Of a stretch of 64,000 nt of DNA, positions 32,514 through 42,671 are shown in pieces. This DNA is from Effrenium voratum. Its lineage: Eukaryota; Sar; Dinophyceae; Suessiales; Symbiodiniaceae. The translations under genes were made by a program, and so were the position numbers. The DNA is taken from NCBI GenBank assembly GCA_963377175.1, contig CAUJNA010001446.1:1998270-2062269 (forward strand). Direction: 5' to 3'. The notes below the pieces were generated by a model. That model worked only from the letters and a program-made list of their open reading frames with translations, searched no databases and was not told the DNA's origin. Positions within the stretch are counted from its first letter, which is position 1. Every line of letters starts with the position of its first letter.

Positions 32514-32583
<70 letters not shown>

Positions 32584-32592
32584 CGATGATGA
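32512..32592 (+). repeat. ATG trinucleotide repeat
   Basis: About 26 units; adjoins an E element. Confidence 0.9.
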
Positions 32593-32615
32593 AAAGTAAA
32601 CACTGGCGGTGACAT

Positions 32616-32751
32616 CATAGGTGTCCCTAAGAGGTTGGAAATAGATGAGCGTTCAGCTGGATATCCCTGGTATAGATGAGAAAAAAACACCAGGGTTTAC
32701 CAGGAATCACCCTCTATTTTTCGAGCAAAACAACCAAAAAGGACACCTATG
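32616..32751 (+). mobile_element. E-family element
   Basis: CATAGGTGTCC to GGACACCTATG; interior about 20 bases longer than other copies. Confidence 0.7.
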
Positions 32752-32795
32752 GCACGTGAGAGAAGTGGTGTCTTGGATGTTGGGATGTGGCAGGG

Positions 32796-32890
32796 TCCGG
32801 GGGGGTGGGGGGTTCCCTAAAACTGCCTAGGGAACTGTAAGCAACCCTACAGGTCTCAACTAACTGCCCATCCCTCAATTTGCATACCTG
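32796..32890 (+). repeat. O repeat
   Basis: Same GCCTAGGGAACTGTA and AACTAACTGCCCATCCC blocks as 23848-23942. Confidence 0.55.
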
Positions 32891-33005
32891 GAGTCTCCTT
32901 CTGCCCCCTAGAAAAAGGGGTCATGACCCGAATCTTAATTTGTTGAGTCTGACCAACTATTTTTTAAGGGTCCTTAGAAAGACTCCAGGTACCATCTTAG
33001 GGTTC

Positions 33006-33120
33006 CATACTTGGATGTTCGATTCGCCAAGTTTAGTTCATAGTTCACCACCTGGGTTATAACACACTGACTGGGTGAACCCCATTGAAGGAGGCGTGTG
33101 CGTGTGTTATAACCCAGTGG
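33006..33120 (+). mobile_element. F-family element
   Basis: ATACTTGGATGTTCGATTCG, then CACCTGGGTTATAAC. Confidence 0.55.
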
Positions 33121-33202
33121 AAAAGAACGCCGATGGGCGATCCAAGCGCAACCGGGCAAAATCATTTCCCGGGCCCTTGGGTTCGTCCGTGCAAATGTAA
33201 AA

Positions 33203-33325
33203 CCAGATATAGCCAAGTTGCGGCTTTCGCCTTTTTTCAGTCACTGTTGCGATCGTTTTGTTTTTTGTTCAGGGGTTTTGAGTGCATGGGGAAAAAAAAG
33301 AAGAAAAAGCAACTGGCGATCCAGG
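33203..33325 (+). mobile_element. A-family element
   Basis: Complete with a longer interior (GTTTTGTTTTTTGTTC added). Confidence 0.75.
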
Positions 33326-33775
33326 CAGACAATCAGGGTCTTGAACTGCTCTTGTCCGAGAGAGTTGCTCGGGGTTCTGCATTGGAGAACTCCTTATCCT
33401 GGCCCGGGAGCCTCCAACTTTTTTTTGGTGTGCCAACCAGATTCGATTTGACCAAATGTGTGTCTGAGTCACTGAAGGGAGAAGGTTGTTTGAGAAACCA
33501 CCACCTAGATCGCCAAGTTGCCGCTTTCGCGTTTTTCAGTCACTGTCGCTGGTCCCAGCAAAACATTATCTTTTTTGCCTGGTTAGTGGAAAATAAAGGG
33601 ACCCCAAAAAAGCAAAAAAAGAAAACAAAAAGGGGAGCTAATTCCGGGGAAGTTTGGGGGTTTGAGTGCATGGAAAAAAGTGAAAACGCCACGAGAGCGA
33701 TGGCAGGCAGAAAGAAATTTGGTCCTTCCGGGCAGGATGTGGTGTGCATTGGGTTCCGAAGTCATGACCCAAATG
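33325..33775 (+). CDS. Two exons lying between A, A and H elements
   Basis: Exon 1 (33325 to about 33483) follows an A element (GATCCAG|GCA) and reads ADNQGLELLLSERVARGSAL, ENSLSWPGSLQLFFGVPTRF and DLTKCVSESLKGE, up to the next A element. Exon 2 (about 33706-33775) follows that element (GGCAG|GCA) and reads AERNLVLPGRMWCALGSEV MTQM, ending at GTATGGCTC where an H element begins. Upstream, MGDPSATGQNHFPGPWVRP (33128-33190) may be the first exon. Unidentified. Confidence 0.45.
33504..33707 (+). mobile_element. A-family element with internal insertion
   Basis: Left half normal to CAGTCACTGTCGCTGG, then about 90 foreign bases rich in AAAAGC, then the right half from GGGGGTTTGAGTGCATGG. Confidence 0.65.
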
Positions 33776-33776
33776 G

Positions 33777-33880
33777 GTATGGCTCAAAATTAAACAGGAG
33801 GGGTTACGCAGGTTTTGGTTCATGTTTCCATTTACCAGGGTTCCATTTTGGCACCGGTGTTTTGAGCCACAGCCAAATAA
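33777..33880 (+). mobile_element. H-family element
   Basis: TATGGCTCAAAATTAAAC to GTTTTGAGCCACAGCCA; left edge gives a GTATGG donor. Confidence 0.65.
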
Positions 33881-34682
33881 GCCCCGTGGGGAGTGAGCAC
33901 TAGTAGCAACCTCAAGGATCCAACTTCCAACTTAAAATTGGGTTAAAACTCTGGTTGGTGAATTGTGTGTTGCGTTTTTGTTTTGTTTTTGCTTTTGGTG
34001 AACTTTGTGTTGCTCTCTTTTTCTTCTTTTTCTTCCGGTAGCTCTTTCGGGACCAGGAAGCCGTTCTCCTTGCTTCTGGGAACCTTGGCTGCCAAAGTCA
34101 AACACAGGATCCACTCGCCCCCCCCCCCCCACCATAGGGCTCCTTTTTAAGGGAAATAGATGGATATCCCCTGTATACAGCCTGTAGGTGAGAAAAAAAA
34201 AAAAAAAAAACGGGTTTCCCGATGGGAATCGCCGGACCTAATTTTCTATAGCAAAACTCCAGCTTAAGTCAACACCTGGCCCGGAGGCTTGGAGTCGGTG
34301 ACTTGAAACCGGTTCAATGCTCGGACCGGCCAAACCGATCCTTAAAGATCCGGATGCAATAGAACATTGCAACTCACTCACTCACTCACTCAAGTTCGCA
34401 CGGGGCCTCTGTGGGCGCAGCTGATTAGGCCCAAAACGGCAACAGCAATTGCAACTTGCAAATGGTGGGTTCAATCCAACGGTATTTTGGAAAGGAAAAG
34501 CCACATGTAACTCAAATGGATGGTTGCAAAATGTTTGTATCTTTTTTTTGGAGCCCTGCTTAGGACGGCAGCTTTTCGGTTACCTGATCAGACCCTTATC
34601 AACTCCCATTGCCATGGAACCTCACTATCGCTCGTTCCTTCCATCTTGACAGTTGTATCCAACCCCCCCATCCTTCCGGATT

Positions 34683-34780
34683 CTTCCATTTGCTTAAGCC
34701 GCCTGGAAAAAAGACATACTTCCAGTAGCGATAGGTTGCCTTGGGGAAAATACAAACATATTCATTTCGGCAAATGGAAG
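34683..34780 (+). mobile_element. D-family element
   Basis: CTTCCATTTGCTTAAGCC to TTTCGGCAAATGGAAG. Confidence 0.7.
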
Positions 34781-35424
34781 GATTGCGAAGGCCTCTCTCT
34801 TCGGGAACTTCTTGGGTTTGCAAACCAAATCAGTAGTTCGATCCAAATTCCCGGCCCCCCGGGCCTCCTCCACTCAGAGGAAAACAACTTAAGGTAGGCT
34901 AGAAACGCAGGGAACGCAACCACATCCAGTTGCCCTGACCATGGTTATAGCCTGACCCCTCCAAAATCCGCAATAAAAGAGAACATATGTCCAGTAGTGA
35001 TAGATTCCCAAGCTTAAAACGTTACAAGGTAAAAGCTTCTATAAGCAAAAGTCAGCAAACGGAAGGGTAAGTCTACAGTGAGGTTGAAAATCTTGTTTGC
35101 CAACTCGCAGTGCCGTGAGGGGCCAAGGACCCCGCAAGCCAAATCCGCTACTGGATTCAACCCGTCCTCCAAAACCATCTTCAGCCATGCAAACCCGGAC
35201 CAAACATCCGTCAAAAGCCACACGAAAACCTTCAGATTTGGATGGCTGGAGCCAACTGAAGCGCCTATGTCGCACATGTGGCGATCTAAGTCTGGTTGCC
35301 CCATGGGTTTTTGGGGGGAAACCTGGCGCAACCATGCCGAAAACAGGGTCAATCAACTTCGGGGAGCAGCAGAGGTGTGCGCGGTGGGTGTGTGTGCGTG
35401 TGTGTGTGTGTGTGTCCCGAAAGT

Positions 35425-35508
35425 GAAGAACCCTCCCAATCGAGCAGAGAAATCCTGGTGGCAGCAGTCACCAGAGCGAAGCTCCCAGGCCTTTGTAAAT
35501 GGAACCAC
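35425..35508 (-). CDS. Exon starting at an A-element end
   Basis: From GATCCAG|GTG (35509) the frame reads VVPFTKAWELRSGDCCHQDF SARLGG, with possible GT or GA donors near 35425, then a GT/CA microsatellite. Unidentified. Confidence 0.4.
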
Positions 35509-35603
35509 CTGGATCGCCAGGTGCGATCGCTTTTTTCCATGCACTTTACCCCCAAAACCAGCAACAGTTACTGAAACAAGCGATCGCAACTTGGCTATCT
35601 AGG
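35508..35603 (-). mobile_element. A-family element
   Basis: Complete; acceptor of the exon at 35508. Confidence 0.75.
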
Positions 35604-36464
35604 CAAGTCTTGCATTTCGGGGTGGGAGCTTTTTATGGAATTTGGCGTATTTGACCCCGGATTTTCCCGGCGGTTTTTGTTGGGTCCTCACAGAGAATTC
35701 ATTGATTTTGGCCGAGGAATTGGTCGCGATGGGTAGCCGTCGATTCGGCCTCCCAACCTTCCGCCTTAGGTGCCAAAAACGTGGCTCGGTTTCAAACCAA
35801 AACTTTACCCTCCCACAAACAGAATGAACCTTTCGCGCCGGAACCGGTTGGATTCTTTGTTCGCCCAAACCAGGAATCGGCTTTCCTGAGGTGAAAACAA
35901 ATGAGCTCCCTGTCCGAAAGGCGAACCTTTCGGATGTTTGTTACCTCTGGTTCCGAAGATTTTTGTTACACCGCCTTGTGTGAAAGTACGGGTGGGGAGG
36001 GGTTCAAATCATTTCTGGAGAGCAATAAGGGGTCGGATCCGGGGCCCGCGAGCCCTCAAACTGGTGGGGAAAGCTGAGGTTTTTGGGGTGGGAAGGCAGG
36101 AATCCTTTTTGGGGAACCTCTCGGCTCACTCCAATTGATGCCCAGTGGATTTCCATGTGAAAAAAAAGGCATCCTTTTTGGGTTGGTTGAGTTTAAAAGG
36201 GAGCCCTTCCCAAAAAAAGAAGAGGAAAAAAACGGGCGCCACAAAGTTCACTTCCACCAGGGGTGCCAAGGCACATACCCCTTTGACATACCCTGGCATA
36301 TGAACCCAAAAGGCCTGATGTGCATACCATATCCTCTCCCCAAAAGCATTATTTTCCCCTTGTACAGTGGGTTGGAAACTAGGGAAGCAAAGGGATATGA
36401 AGGGTATGTACTTCCCACCCTTAGATTTTGGGGAACCTCTCGGGTAAGCCCGAGTTTGTGATTG

Positions 36465-38327
36465 TCAACAAGTCCGCCTTGGTTTCCAGAATGCAACTCT
36501 ATCCAGCATGTACTCCAGGATAAGCTGCCTAAAAACGCCGCCAGCGCCAACACGCTTACTATGCAGCAAAATGCAATGGTGTGGCGCCTGCTCGGTCACC
36601 CTCTCTTTCTCAGCACCGGCATCCAGCAAGCACTGCACAACTCCCTGATGGCCTTGCTGTGAGGCAACATGCAAGGGTGTGACGCCATCTTTGCTCGCCT
36701 TCTCTTTGTCAGCACCGGCATCCAGCAAGCATTGCACAACTGCCTGATGGCCATGCGCTGCCGCATAATGCAATGGTGCAGCACTGGCGCCATTTTTGCT
36801 TGCCTTGTCTTTGTCAGCACCGGCATCCAGCAAGCATTGCACAACTGCCTGATGGCCATGTGCTGCCGCAACATGCAATGGTGCAGCACCACTGTTGGCA
36901 GCCTTGTCTTTGTCAGCACCGGCATCCAGCAAGCACTGCACAACTCCCTGATGGCCCTGCTCTGAAGCAAAATGCAAGGGTGTGGCGCCATCTTTGCTCG
37001 CCTTGTCTTTCTCAGCACCGGCATCCAGCAAGCATTGCACAACTGCCTGATGGCCATGCGCTGCCGCAACATGCAATGGTGCAGCACCACTGTTGTAAGC
37101 CTTGTCTTTGTCAGCACCGGCATCCAGCAAGCACTGCACAACTCCCTGATGGCCCTGCTGTGAAGCAACATGCAAGGGTGTGGCGCCATCTTTGCTCGCC
37201 TTGTCTTTGTCTGCACCGGCATCCAGCAAGCACTGCACAACTCCCTGATGGCCCTGCTCTGAAGCAAAATGCAAGGGTGTGGCGCCATCTTTGCTCGCCT
37301 TGTCTTTCTCAGCACCGGCATCCAGCAAGCATTGCACAGCTGCCTGATGGCCATGCGCTGCCGCAACATGCAATGGTGCAGCACCACTGTTGGCAGCCTT
37401 GTCTTTGTCAGCACCGGCATCCAGCAAGCACTGCACAACTCCCTGATGGCCCTGCTCTGAAGCAAAATGCAAGGGTGTGGCGCCATCTTTGCTCGCCTTG
37501 TCTTTGTCAGCACCGGCATCCAGCAAGCACTGCACAACTGCCTGATGGTCCCCGTCTGCAGCATTGTGTAATGGTGTAGCACCAATGTTGCTTGCCTTGT
37601 CTTTGTCAGCACCGGCATCCAGCAAGCACTGCACAACTCCCTGATGGCCCTGCTCTGAAGCAAAATGCAAGGGTGTGGCGCCATCTTTGCTCGCCTTGTC
37701 ATTGTCAGCACCGGCATCCAGCAAGCACTGCACAACTCCCTGATGGCCCTGCTGTGAAGCAACATGCAAGGGTGTGGCGCCATCTTTGCTCGCCTTGTCT
37801 TTGTCTGCACCGGCATCCAGCAAGCACTGCACAACTCCCTGATGCCCATGCGCTGCCGCACCATGCAATGGTGCAGCACCATTGTTGGCAGCCTTGTCTT
37901 TGTCAGCACCGGCATCCAGCAAGCACTGCGCAACTGCGTGCTGGCCTTGGCATGCAGCAATGAACAACGGTGATCTGCCCAAATTGTCTGCCTTCTCTGT
38001 GTCAGCACCGGCATCCAGCAAGCACTGAACAACTTCCAAATGGCCGTTTGCAGAAGCGTTACACAAAGGAGTCTTGTGTGAGTTTGTGTCAGCAGCATCG
38101 GGATCATGAGGCTTCTCCAACAGCTCTAGCACAAGTTGCGCGTCGCCCCTTTCCGCCCCTTGCAGCAAGTCAACACCATCTGCCAAACCCTCTGCTCCAC
38201 CTGTGACTGCTTGAACATATTGCCGTTTAATGGCCGTAAGGCACTCAGCATTATCCCACAGACTCTCTGGCCCCAACTTGACTATGCCACTAGCCAAGGC
38301 GAGCCGCCTGAAATTCCGCAAGCACAA
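36465..38327 (-). CDS. Ankyrin-repeat protein, 15 near-identical repeats
   Basis: An open frame of about 620 residues. Residues 1-83 are non-repetitive (GPESLWDNAECLTAIKRQ, QGAERGDAQLVLELLEKP). Fifteen 33-residue ankyrin repeats follow (consensus ATPLHFASEQGHQGVVQCLL then DAGADKDKASKDG), to about residue 580. A divergent 40-residue tail ends at the stop near 36465. No ATG suits the 5' end. The frame is closed upstream by TGA and a likely acceptor (GCCAAGCAAG|GATTG) lies just before it, so this is probably a downstream exon of a larger gene. Ankyrin repeats mediate protein binding; the partner is unknown. Repeat 13 has two extra residues after KNG. The OTU-like exon just upstream on the same strand may belong to the same gene, but I could not find a phase-consistent splice. 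Confidence 0.85.
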   Translation of the reverse strand: MCLRNFRRLALASGIVKLGPESLWDNAECLTAIKRQYVQAVTGGAEGLADGVDLLQGAERGDAQLVLELLEKPHDPDAADTNSHKTPLCNASANGHLEVVQCLLDAGADTEKADNLGRSPLFIAACQGQHAVAQCLLDAGADKDKAANNGAAPLHGAAAHGHQGVVQCLLDAGADKDKASKDGATPLHVASQQGHQGVVQCLLDAGADNDKASKDGATPLHFASEQGHQGVVQCLLDAGADKDKASNIGATPLHNAADGDHQAVVQCLLDAGADKDKASKDGATPLHFASEQGHQGVVQCLLDAGADKDKAANSGAAPLHVAAAHGHQAAVQCLLDAGAEKDKASKDGATPLHFASEQGHQGVVQCLLDAGADKDKASKDGATPLHVASQQGHQGVVQCLLDAGADKDKAYNSGAAPLHVAAAHGHQAVVQCLLDAGAEKDKASKDGATPLHFASEQGHQGVVQCLLDAGADKDKAANSGAAPLHVAAAHGHQAVVQCLLDAGADKDKASKNGASAAPLHYAAAHGHQAVVQCLLDAGADKEKASKDGVTPLHVASQQGHQGVVQCLLDAGAEKERVTEQAPHHCILLHSKRVGAGGVFRQLILEYMLDRVAFWKPRRTC

Positions 38328-38469
38328 TCCTTGCTTGGCCAGTGTTCATTGGAAAACCCCACACACACACACACAAAACTACCATACATGTTGTTGAGTT
38401 AGTTGATCCGCAATGAACACGCACAAAAAAAGGAAGCAGGGACATGGGGAAACGAACAACTGGCATCAT

Positions 38470-38832
38470 TCAGACTGTTGATATTGTTTGATCTTCATGC
38501 AACTCGAAGCACGGCAGGAAATTCAAGTACCAATAGGTAGCTGGGAATCTCTTCGCCAAATGGCGTCGCAAGGCGTCGAACAAGCAGTCCCCATCATCAT
38601 TTCCGCGCAGCTCTTCCCACACGGAATACTCCTCCGTCGTCATCACATCTGTGCCATCTACCAAGCGAACGCACGCCATGAGTGAATTGGACACGCACGA
38701 ATTTCGAGCCATGTGCCTCAGCATGCAAGTGAGAGACACTGTATCAACCATGTTATGATGACCCTCAATGGGTTCCATCGAATGGGCTCCTTTCAGATGC
38801 AAAAAGGATTGCCGTTTGGTGCAAGCTACCAA
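38470..38832 (-). CDS. OTU-like cysteine protease exon (partial)
   Basis: A 120-codon frame whose second half reads WEELRGNDDGDCLFDALRRH. DGDCLF is the signature around the catalytic cysteine of OTU-family deubiquitinases (Cys at about residue 83). The usual C-terminal His motif is absent, so only the front of such a domain is present and the remainder must be spliced in or missing. It lies about 140 bases upstream of the ankyrin frame on the same strand, with a CA-repeat between (38351-38372). A single OTU-ankyrin gene is plausible but unproven; the N-terminal third may be intron read-through. Confidence 0.45.
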   Translation of the reverse strand: MVACTKRQSFLHLKGAHSMEPIEGHHNMVDTVSLTCMLRHMARNSCVSNSLMACVRLVDGTDVMTTEEYSVWEELRGNDDGDCLFDALRRHLAKRFPATYWYLNFLPCFELHEDQTISTV

Positions 38833-39460
38833 TTTATGAGAACCCCTTCAATGGGTAAGGATGGGTTCCCCCAAACCCGCTTGGGTACAAAGCATGCTTG
38901 AGACCGCCTGCCTTGAAATGGCCAGGGACCAACCCTTTATTGCCGCCCAGCCGCCCAAGCAAAAGGATGGACAATAGCTATGAAAAAACACGGCTCAAAA
39001 CAAAACATCTACTTCAACCCATACTTCGCGGCGAAACAAATAAGCATTTATAAGATCAAACATGTTTTGCATGGATGGTTCTTTCGGGTGTGATCGGTAC
39101 TTGCCTGACCGTGGGCAACCAACATCCAAACATCTGAACTGGGCTGTCCTCAACTCGGCTGCAAGTTCATCAAGCAAGTGCTTTGAACCACCGAACCAAC
39201 TATAAAAAGCGGAGAAAAAACAAACTAAGCTGAACCAAAAGCGAAGAAAAACAAAAAAGAAGGCTAAGTTGGACCCAAAGTGATCAACAGGCTCTCCACT
39301 CTGCTCCGAAAAGACCGCCCGCTTTGCCGCCCTTTGCCCGGCGCCTCCAGGCGCGTCACCCGCTGCTGGCTGCTGAGGTGAGGCGCCTCCTCCGGTGGGC
39401 TCGGCGCCAGGTATCTTCTTTTCGGATGTCGCCTTTCAGACACACCCACCAGCACCCACG

Positions 39461-39557
39461 TGGCTCAAAATTCAAGAACCGGGGTTACGCAGATTTTAGT
39501 CTATATTTCCAGGTACCAAGGTGCCGTTTTGGTACCTTTTGTTGAGCCACAGACAGG
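39461..39557 (+). mobile_element. H-family element
   Basis: ACGTGGCTCAAAATTC to TGTTGAGCCACAGAC. Confidence 0.6.
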
Positions 39558-39580
39558 TCTTACCTGCCCTTTTCACCCAC

Positions 39581-39636
39581 CCAGATAGCCAAGTTGCTGC
39601 ATTGGTTTTTTGGGGGGTCTTGAGTGCATGGAAAAC
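39581..39636 (+). mobile_element. A-family fragment
   Basis: Left end and GAGTGCATGG kept; the right end is replaced by the start of the 39.7 kb array region. Confidence 0.55.
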
Positions 39637-39744
39637 TAGACCACGGTTGGCCCGAAAGCAGAACATCGCAAGCGAGGTCGGCCCAACGCTGCAGGATGCG
39701 TTCTTTTTCCCTACACGAAGCATTCGTGAAGCAAGCGCGAGAGA

Positions 39745-40105
39745 GCACCAGGCAAGGTGCTCTGCGCAAACTGGTCGGTGCAAGTTGGTCTGCGCAAGTT
39801 GCTCTACGCAAGTTGCACTGTGCAAGTTGCTCTGCGCAAGTTGCTCCGCGCAAGTTGCTCCGGCAAGTTGGTCCCTGCAAGTGGCTCCCTGCAAGTTGCT
39901 CTGTGCAAATTGCGCTCCCTGCAAGTTGCTCTGTGCAAGCTGCTCTGTGCAAGTTGCTCTGTGCAAGTTGCTCTGCGTAAGTTGCTCTGCGCAAGTTGCT
40001 CTAGGCAAGGCGCTCTGCGCAAACTGGTCGGTGCAAGTTGGTCTGCGCAAGTTGCTCTGTGCAACTTGCTCTGCGCAAGTTGCTCTGCGCAAGTTGCTTT
40101 AAAAT
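39745..40105 (+). repeat. 14-bp tandem array, about 25 units
   Basis: Unit GCAAGTTGCTCTGC with point variants. Because 14 is not a multiple of 3, every frame reads a 14-residue repeat. Confidence 0.85.
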
Positions 40106-40127
40106 GCAAGTTGCATCTTGCGACGCC

Positions 40128-40209
40128 CGCCCGCGGACCAGGGAGGAATCGAACCCGCGACCCGCCGGTTCCGGGAGCAGGCGCGCGAACCACGAGACAA
40201 CTCCCGAGG
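40128..40209 (-). repeat. tRNA-like sequence, possible SINE head
   Basis: The minus strand contains GCGGGTTCGATTCCTCC (B-box-like), CTCGTGGTTCGCGCGCC (D-arm-like) and CCTGCTCCCGGAACCGG. An acceptor stem does not form, so it is a tRNA-derived or decayed copy. It sits at the junction of two tandem arrays. Confidence 0.4.
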
Positions 40210-40254
40210 ACCAGTTCGAACAACAAAAGTCGCAAAAACCTCGAGTTTTTGCCC

Positions 40255-40672
40255 GCACGCTCGCAAAAAACCATGGGTTTTTGCACCTCGACCACGCCGA
40301 TCCCCGCAGAGGGTTGCGCGAGCACCGCAGAAATCGCAAAAAACCATGGGTTTTTGCACCTCGACCACGCCGATCCCCGCAGAGGGTTGCGCGAGCAGCA
40401 GAAATCGCAAAAAACCAGTGGGTTTTTGCACCTCGACCACGCCGATCCCCGCAGAGGGTCGCGCGAGCAGAGAAATCGCAAAAAACCATGGGTTTTTGCA
40501 CCTCGACCACGCCGATCCCCGCAGAGGGTCGCGCGAGCAAGAAATCGCAAAAAACCATGGGTTTTTGCACCTCGACCACGCCGATCCCCGCAGAGGGTCG
40601 CGCGGGAACTTTAGAAATCGCAAAAAACCATGGGTTTTTGCACCTCGACCACGCCGATCCCCGCAGAGGGTC
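40255..40672 (+). repeat. About 65-70-bp tandem array, 6 copies
   Basis: Each unit has AAAAAACCATGGGTTTTT (palindromic) then CACCTCGACCACGCCGATCC and CCGCAGAGGGT. Unit length varies only at GAGCA/AGAAATCG. Confidence 0.85.
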
Positions 40673-40789
40673 GATTTTCGTGTAGTGTCGTCGGCACTAC
40701 CCCGCCGCCCTAAGAAGAGATTTTAACTCCTCGCAAGTCACTTGCACTTGACTCCTTGCACTTGCAACTTGCACTTGACTCCTTGCTTG

Positions 40790-41433
40790 TTTCAAGGAGT
40801 CATTGCAAGCAGTCATTGCAAGGAGTCATTGCAAGGAGTCATTGCAAGGAGTCATTGCAAGGAGTCATTGCAAGGAGTCATTGCAAGGAGTCATTGCAAG
40901 GAGTCATTGCAAGGAGTCATTGCAAGGAGTCATGAGAGCCATTGCAAGTTGCAAGGAGCCAAGCGCATGGAGTCAAGTGCAAGTCGCAAGTGCACGGAGT
41001 TAAGTGCAAGTTGCAAGTGCAAGGAGCCAAGTGCAAGGAGCCAAGTGCAAGGAGCCAAGTGCATGGAGTCAAGTGCAAGTTGCAAGGCATGGAGTCAAGT
41101 GCAAGTTGCAAGTGCAAGGAGTCAAGTGCAAGTTGCAATCCTTGCAATGACATGACTCCTTGCAATGACTCCTTGCAATGACTCCTTGCAATGACTCCTT
41201 GCAATGACTCCTTGCAATGACTCCTTGCAATGACTCCTTGCCATGACTCCTTGCAATGACTCCTTGCAATGACTCCTTGCAATGACTCCTTGCAATGACT
41301 CCTTGCAATGACTCCTTGCAATGACTCCTTGCAATGACTCCAATGACTCCTTGCAATGACTCCTTGCAATGACTCCTTGCAATGACTCCTTGCAATGACT
41401 CCTTGCAATGACTCCTTGCATTGACTTTCATGA
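40790..41433. repeat. 13-bp satellite in two opposed arms
   Basis: GCAAGGAGTCATT about 11 times (40790-40932), a degraded middle with GTGCAAGGAGCCAA words, then the reverse complement ACTCCTTGCAATG about 21 times (41150-41433). Confidence 0.9.
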
Positions 41434-41526
41434 TGATGATTCCTTGCAATGACACCTTGTAATGACTCTCATGAGAACAACTCAAGTGAACCCAGCGGAA
41501 GAACCCTTCGCCATGCTTTCGGGAAA

Positions 41527-41550
41527 AGCGATCGCACCTGGCGATCCAGG
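41527..41550 (+). mobile_element. A-family fragment
   Basis: Right end only (AGCGATCGCACCTGGCGATC). Confidence 0.5.
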
Positions 41551-42065
41551 AAGACACACTAATTTGATTGCCTCACTTCCTGAATGGATCCAAGACAAGT
41601 CCAGACTCCGCACCTCCGCACCCCAAATAAAGGGATGTGAGTTGGTCTTTGGCACCCCTTGAGCACATGCTTGGATCTTCAACCCAGTATCCATTGATGG
41701 TGCCTTCTTGGAGATGAACCAAAAAAGAGGCCTGTTCATACCCCTCCCAGGAGGCATCCCCAAAGTCGGCTGGAAACCAGGGGGTATGTACTTCCCACCC
41801 CTAGAGAGGCGCTGCCCCAGGAAACCGAGTGCAGAACTACCCAGAGGCTCCGATTTCAATGTACTTGGGGCCCGATTTTTCACAGCCAAACTTTGAGAAT
41901 TCAGGGTGTCCAATGCTTCGGGGTCGAGGTCTTCCATTGAAAGCCGAAGCCGGTCGGAGCCTCTGGGTACCCATTTGAGTGGCAATACCGTACTAAAATG
42001 CTACTTCCCATCGAGTTGGTCCAAAAAAAGCTCAACCAAACTTTTTGAAAACACCAAAATAGTCC

Positions 42066-42175
42066 ACCTGGATCGCCAGTTGTTGTTGTTTTTTGTTCCA
42101 TGCACTCAAAACCATCCAAAAACCAATCGCAACGGTGACTGAAGAAAGCTTTTTCGCAACTTGGCGATTTTTAGG
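42066..42175 (-). mobile_element. A-family element
   Basis: Complete, GAGTGCATGG subtype; ends GGCGATTTTTAGG. Confidence 0.7.
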
Positions 42176-42371
42176 CAGATTCAAAAAGAGACGAGCGTCC
42201 CTTTAACGGAACTGAGCTCAAGTGAGCCTGCCAAACGGCTCGGCGAAGTCCGCCGAACGCACCTGAAAAAAAATTCCCCAACTCCACTTAGCAATGTAGT
42301 AAGGGTAGCTCGGCTATGACCCATGCAACAAACACCTCCAACATAGGGGCTCACCAAATCATTAGGTCATA

Positions 42372-42474
42372 TGGCCATGGGTCAAAAGCCAAATCGAGCC
42401 CCCAGTGAACATCCCAACCCAACCACTAAAATCCCGACCAAAATGGGTGAAAACGGATTTCACAACCACAGCCA
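42372..42474 (+). mobile_element. I-family element
   Basis: TGGCCATGGGTCAAAAGCC; right end worn (CCACAGCCA). Confidence 0.6.
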
Positions 42475-42521
42475 TATCCCAGGTATTGGCCAGCTAACTT
42501 AACGAATCGAACATCCAAGCA

Positions 42522-42612
42522 CCTAGATAGCCAAGTTGCGATCGTTGTTGTCAGTCACTGCTGCTGGTTTTTTGGGTAAAGTGCATGGCAAAACAGCAAC
42601 TGGCGATCCAGG
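42522..42612 (+). mobile_element. A-family element
   Basis: Complete; GCAC repeated at both edges; acceptor of exon 42612-42671. Confidence 0.75.
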
Positions 42613-42671
42613 CACGGCTTTTTGCACACTTGGGAGTTTGGACATGGGTGAAAAAGCAGTCAAAGACCTGG
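42612..42671 (+). CDS. 60-base exon between an A element and another repeat
   Basis: It begins after the A-element CCAG (42611), reads ARLFAHLGVWTWVKKQSKTW, and ends at GTGCTGGTGGGTGTGTCTG, a sequence present in reverse complement at about 39435-39457 and so probably another family (V). Phase 0 at both ends. Confidence 0.4.

Noticed and set aside
35078..35602. 174-residue plus-strand frame
   Set aside because: All three plus frames and the minus strand are open here; it runs through a GT repeat and an A element.
36596..38107. Other long frames across the ankyrin locus
   Set aside because: Shadows of the ankyrin coding strand; they repeat with the same 99-base period but encode no known fold.
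40128..40209. Functional tRNA gene
   Set aside because: A B-box-like block is present but no acceptor stem or clean anticodon stem forms; kept only as tRNA-like.
40255..40672. CRISPR-like array
   Set aside because: There are no unique spacers; the whole 65-70-bp unit repeats, and the context is eukaryotic.
39496..40685. Frames resembling pentapeptide or QLAQSNL repeats
   Set aside because: They arise from the 14-bp and 65-70-bp tandem arrays and are open in all frames and both strands.
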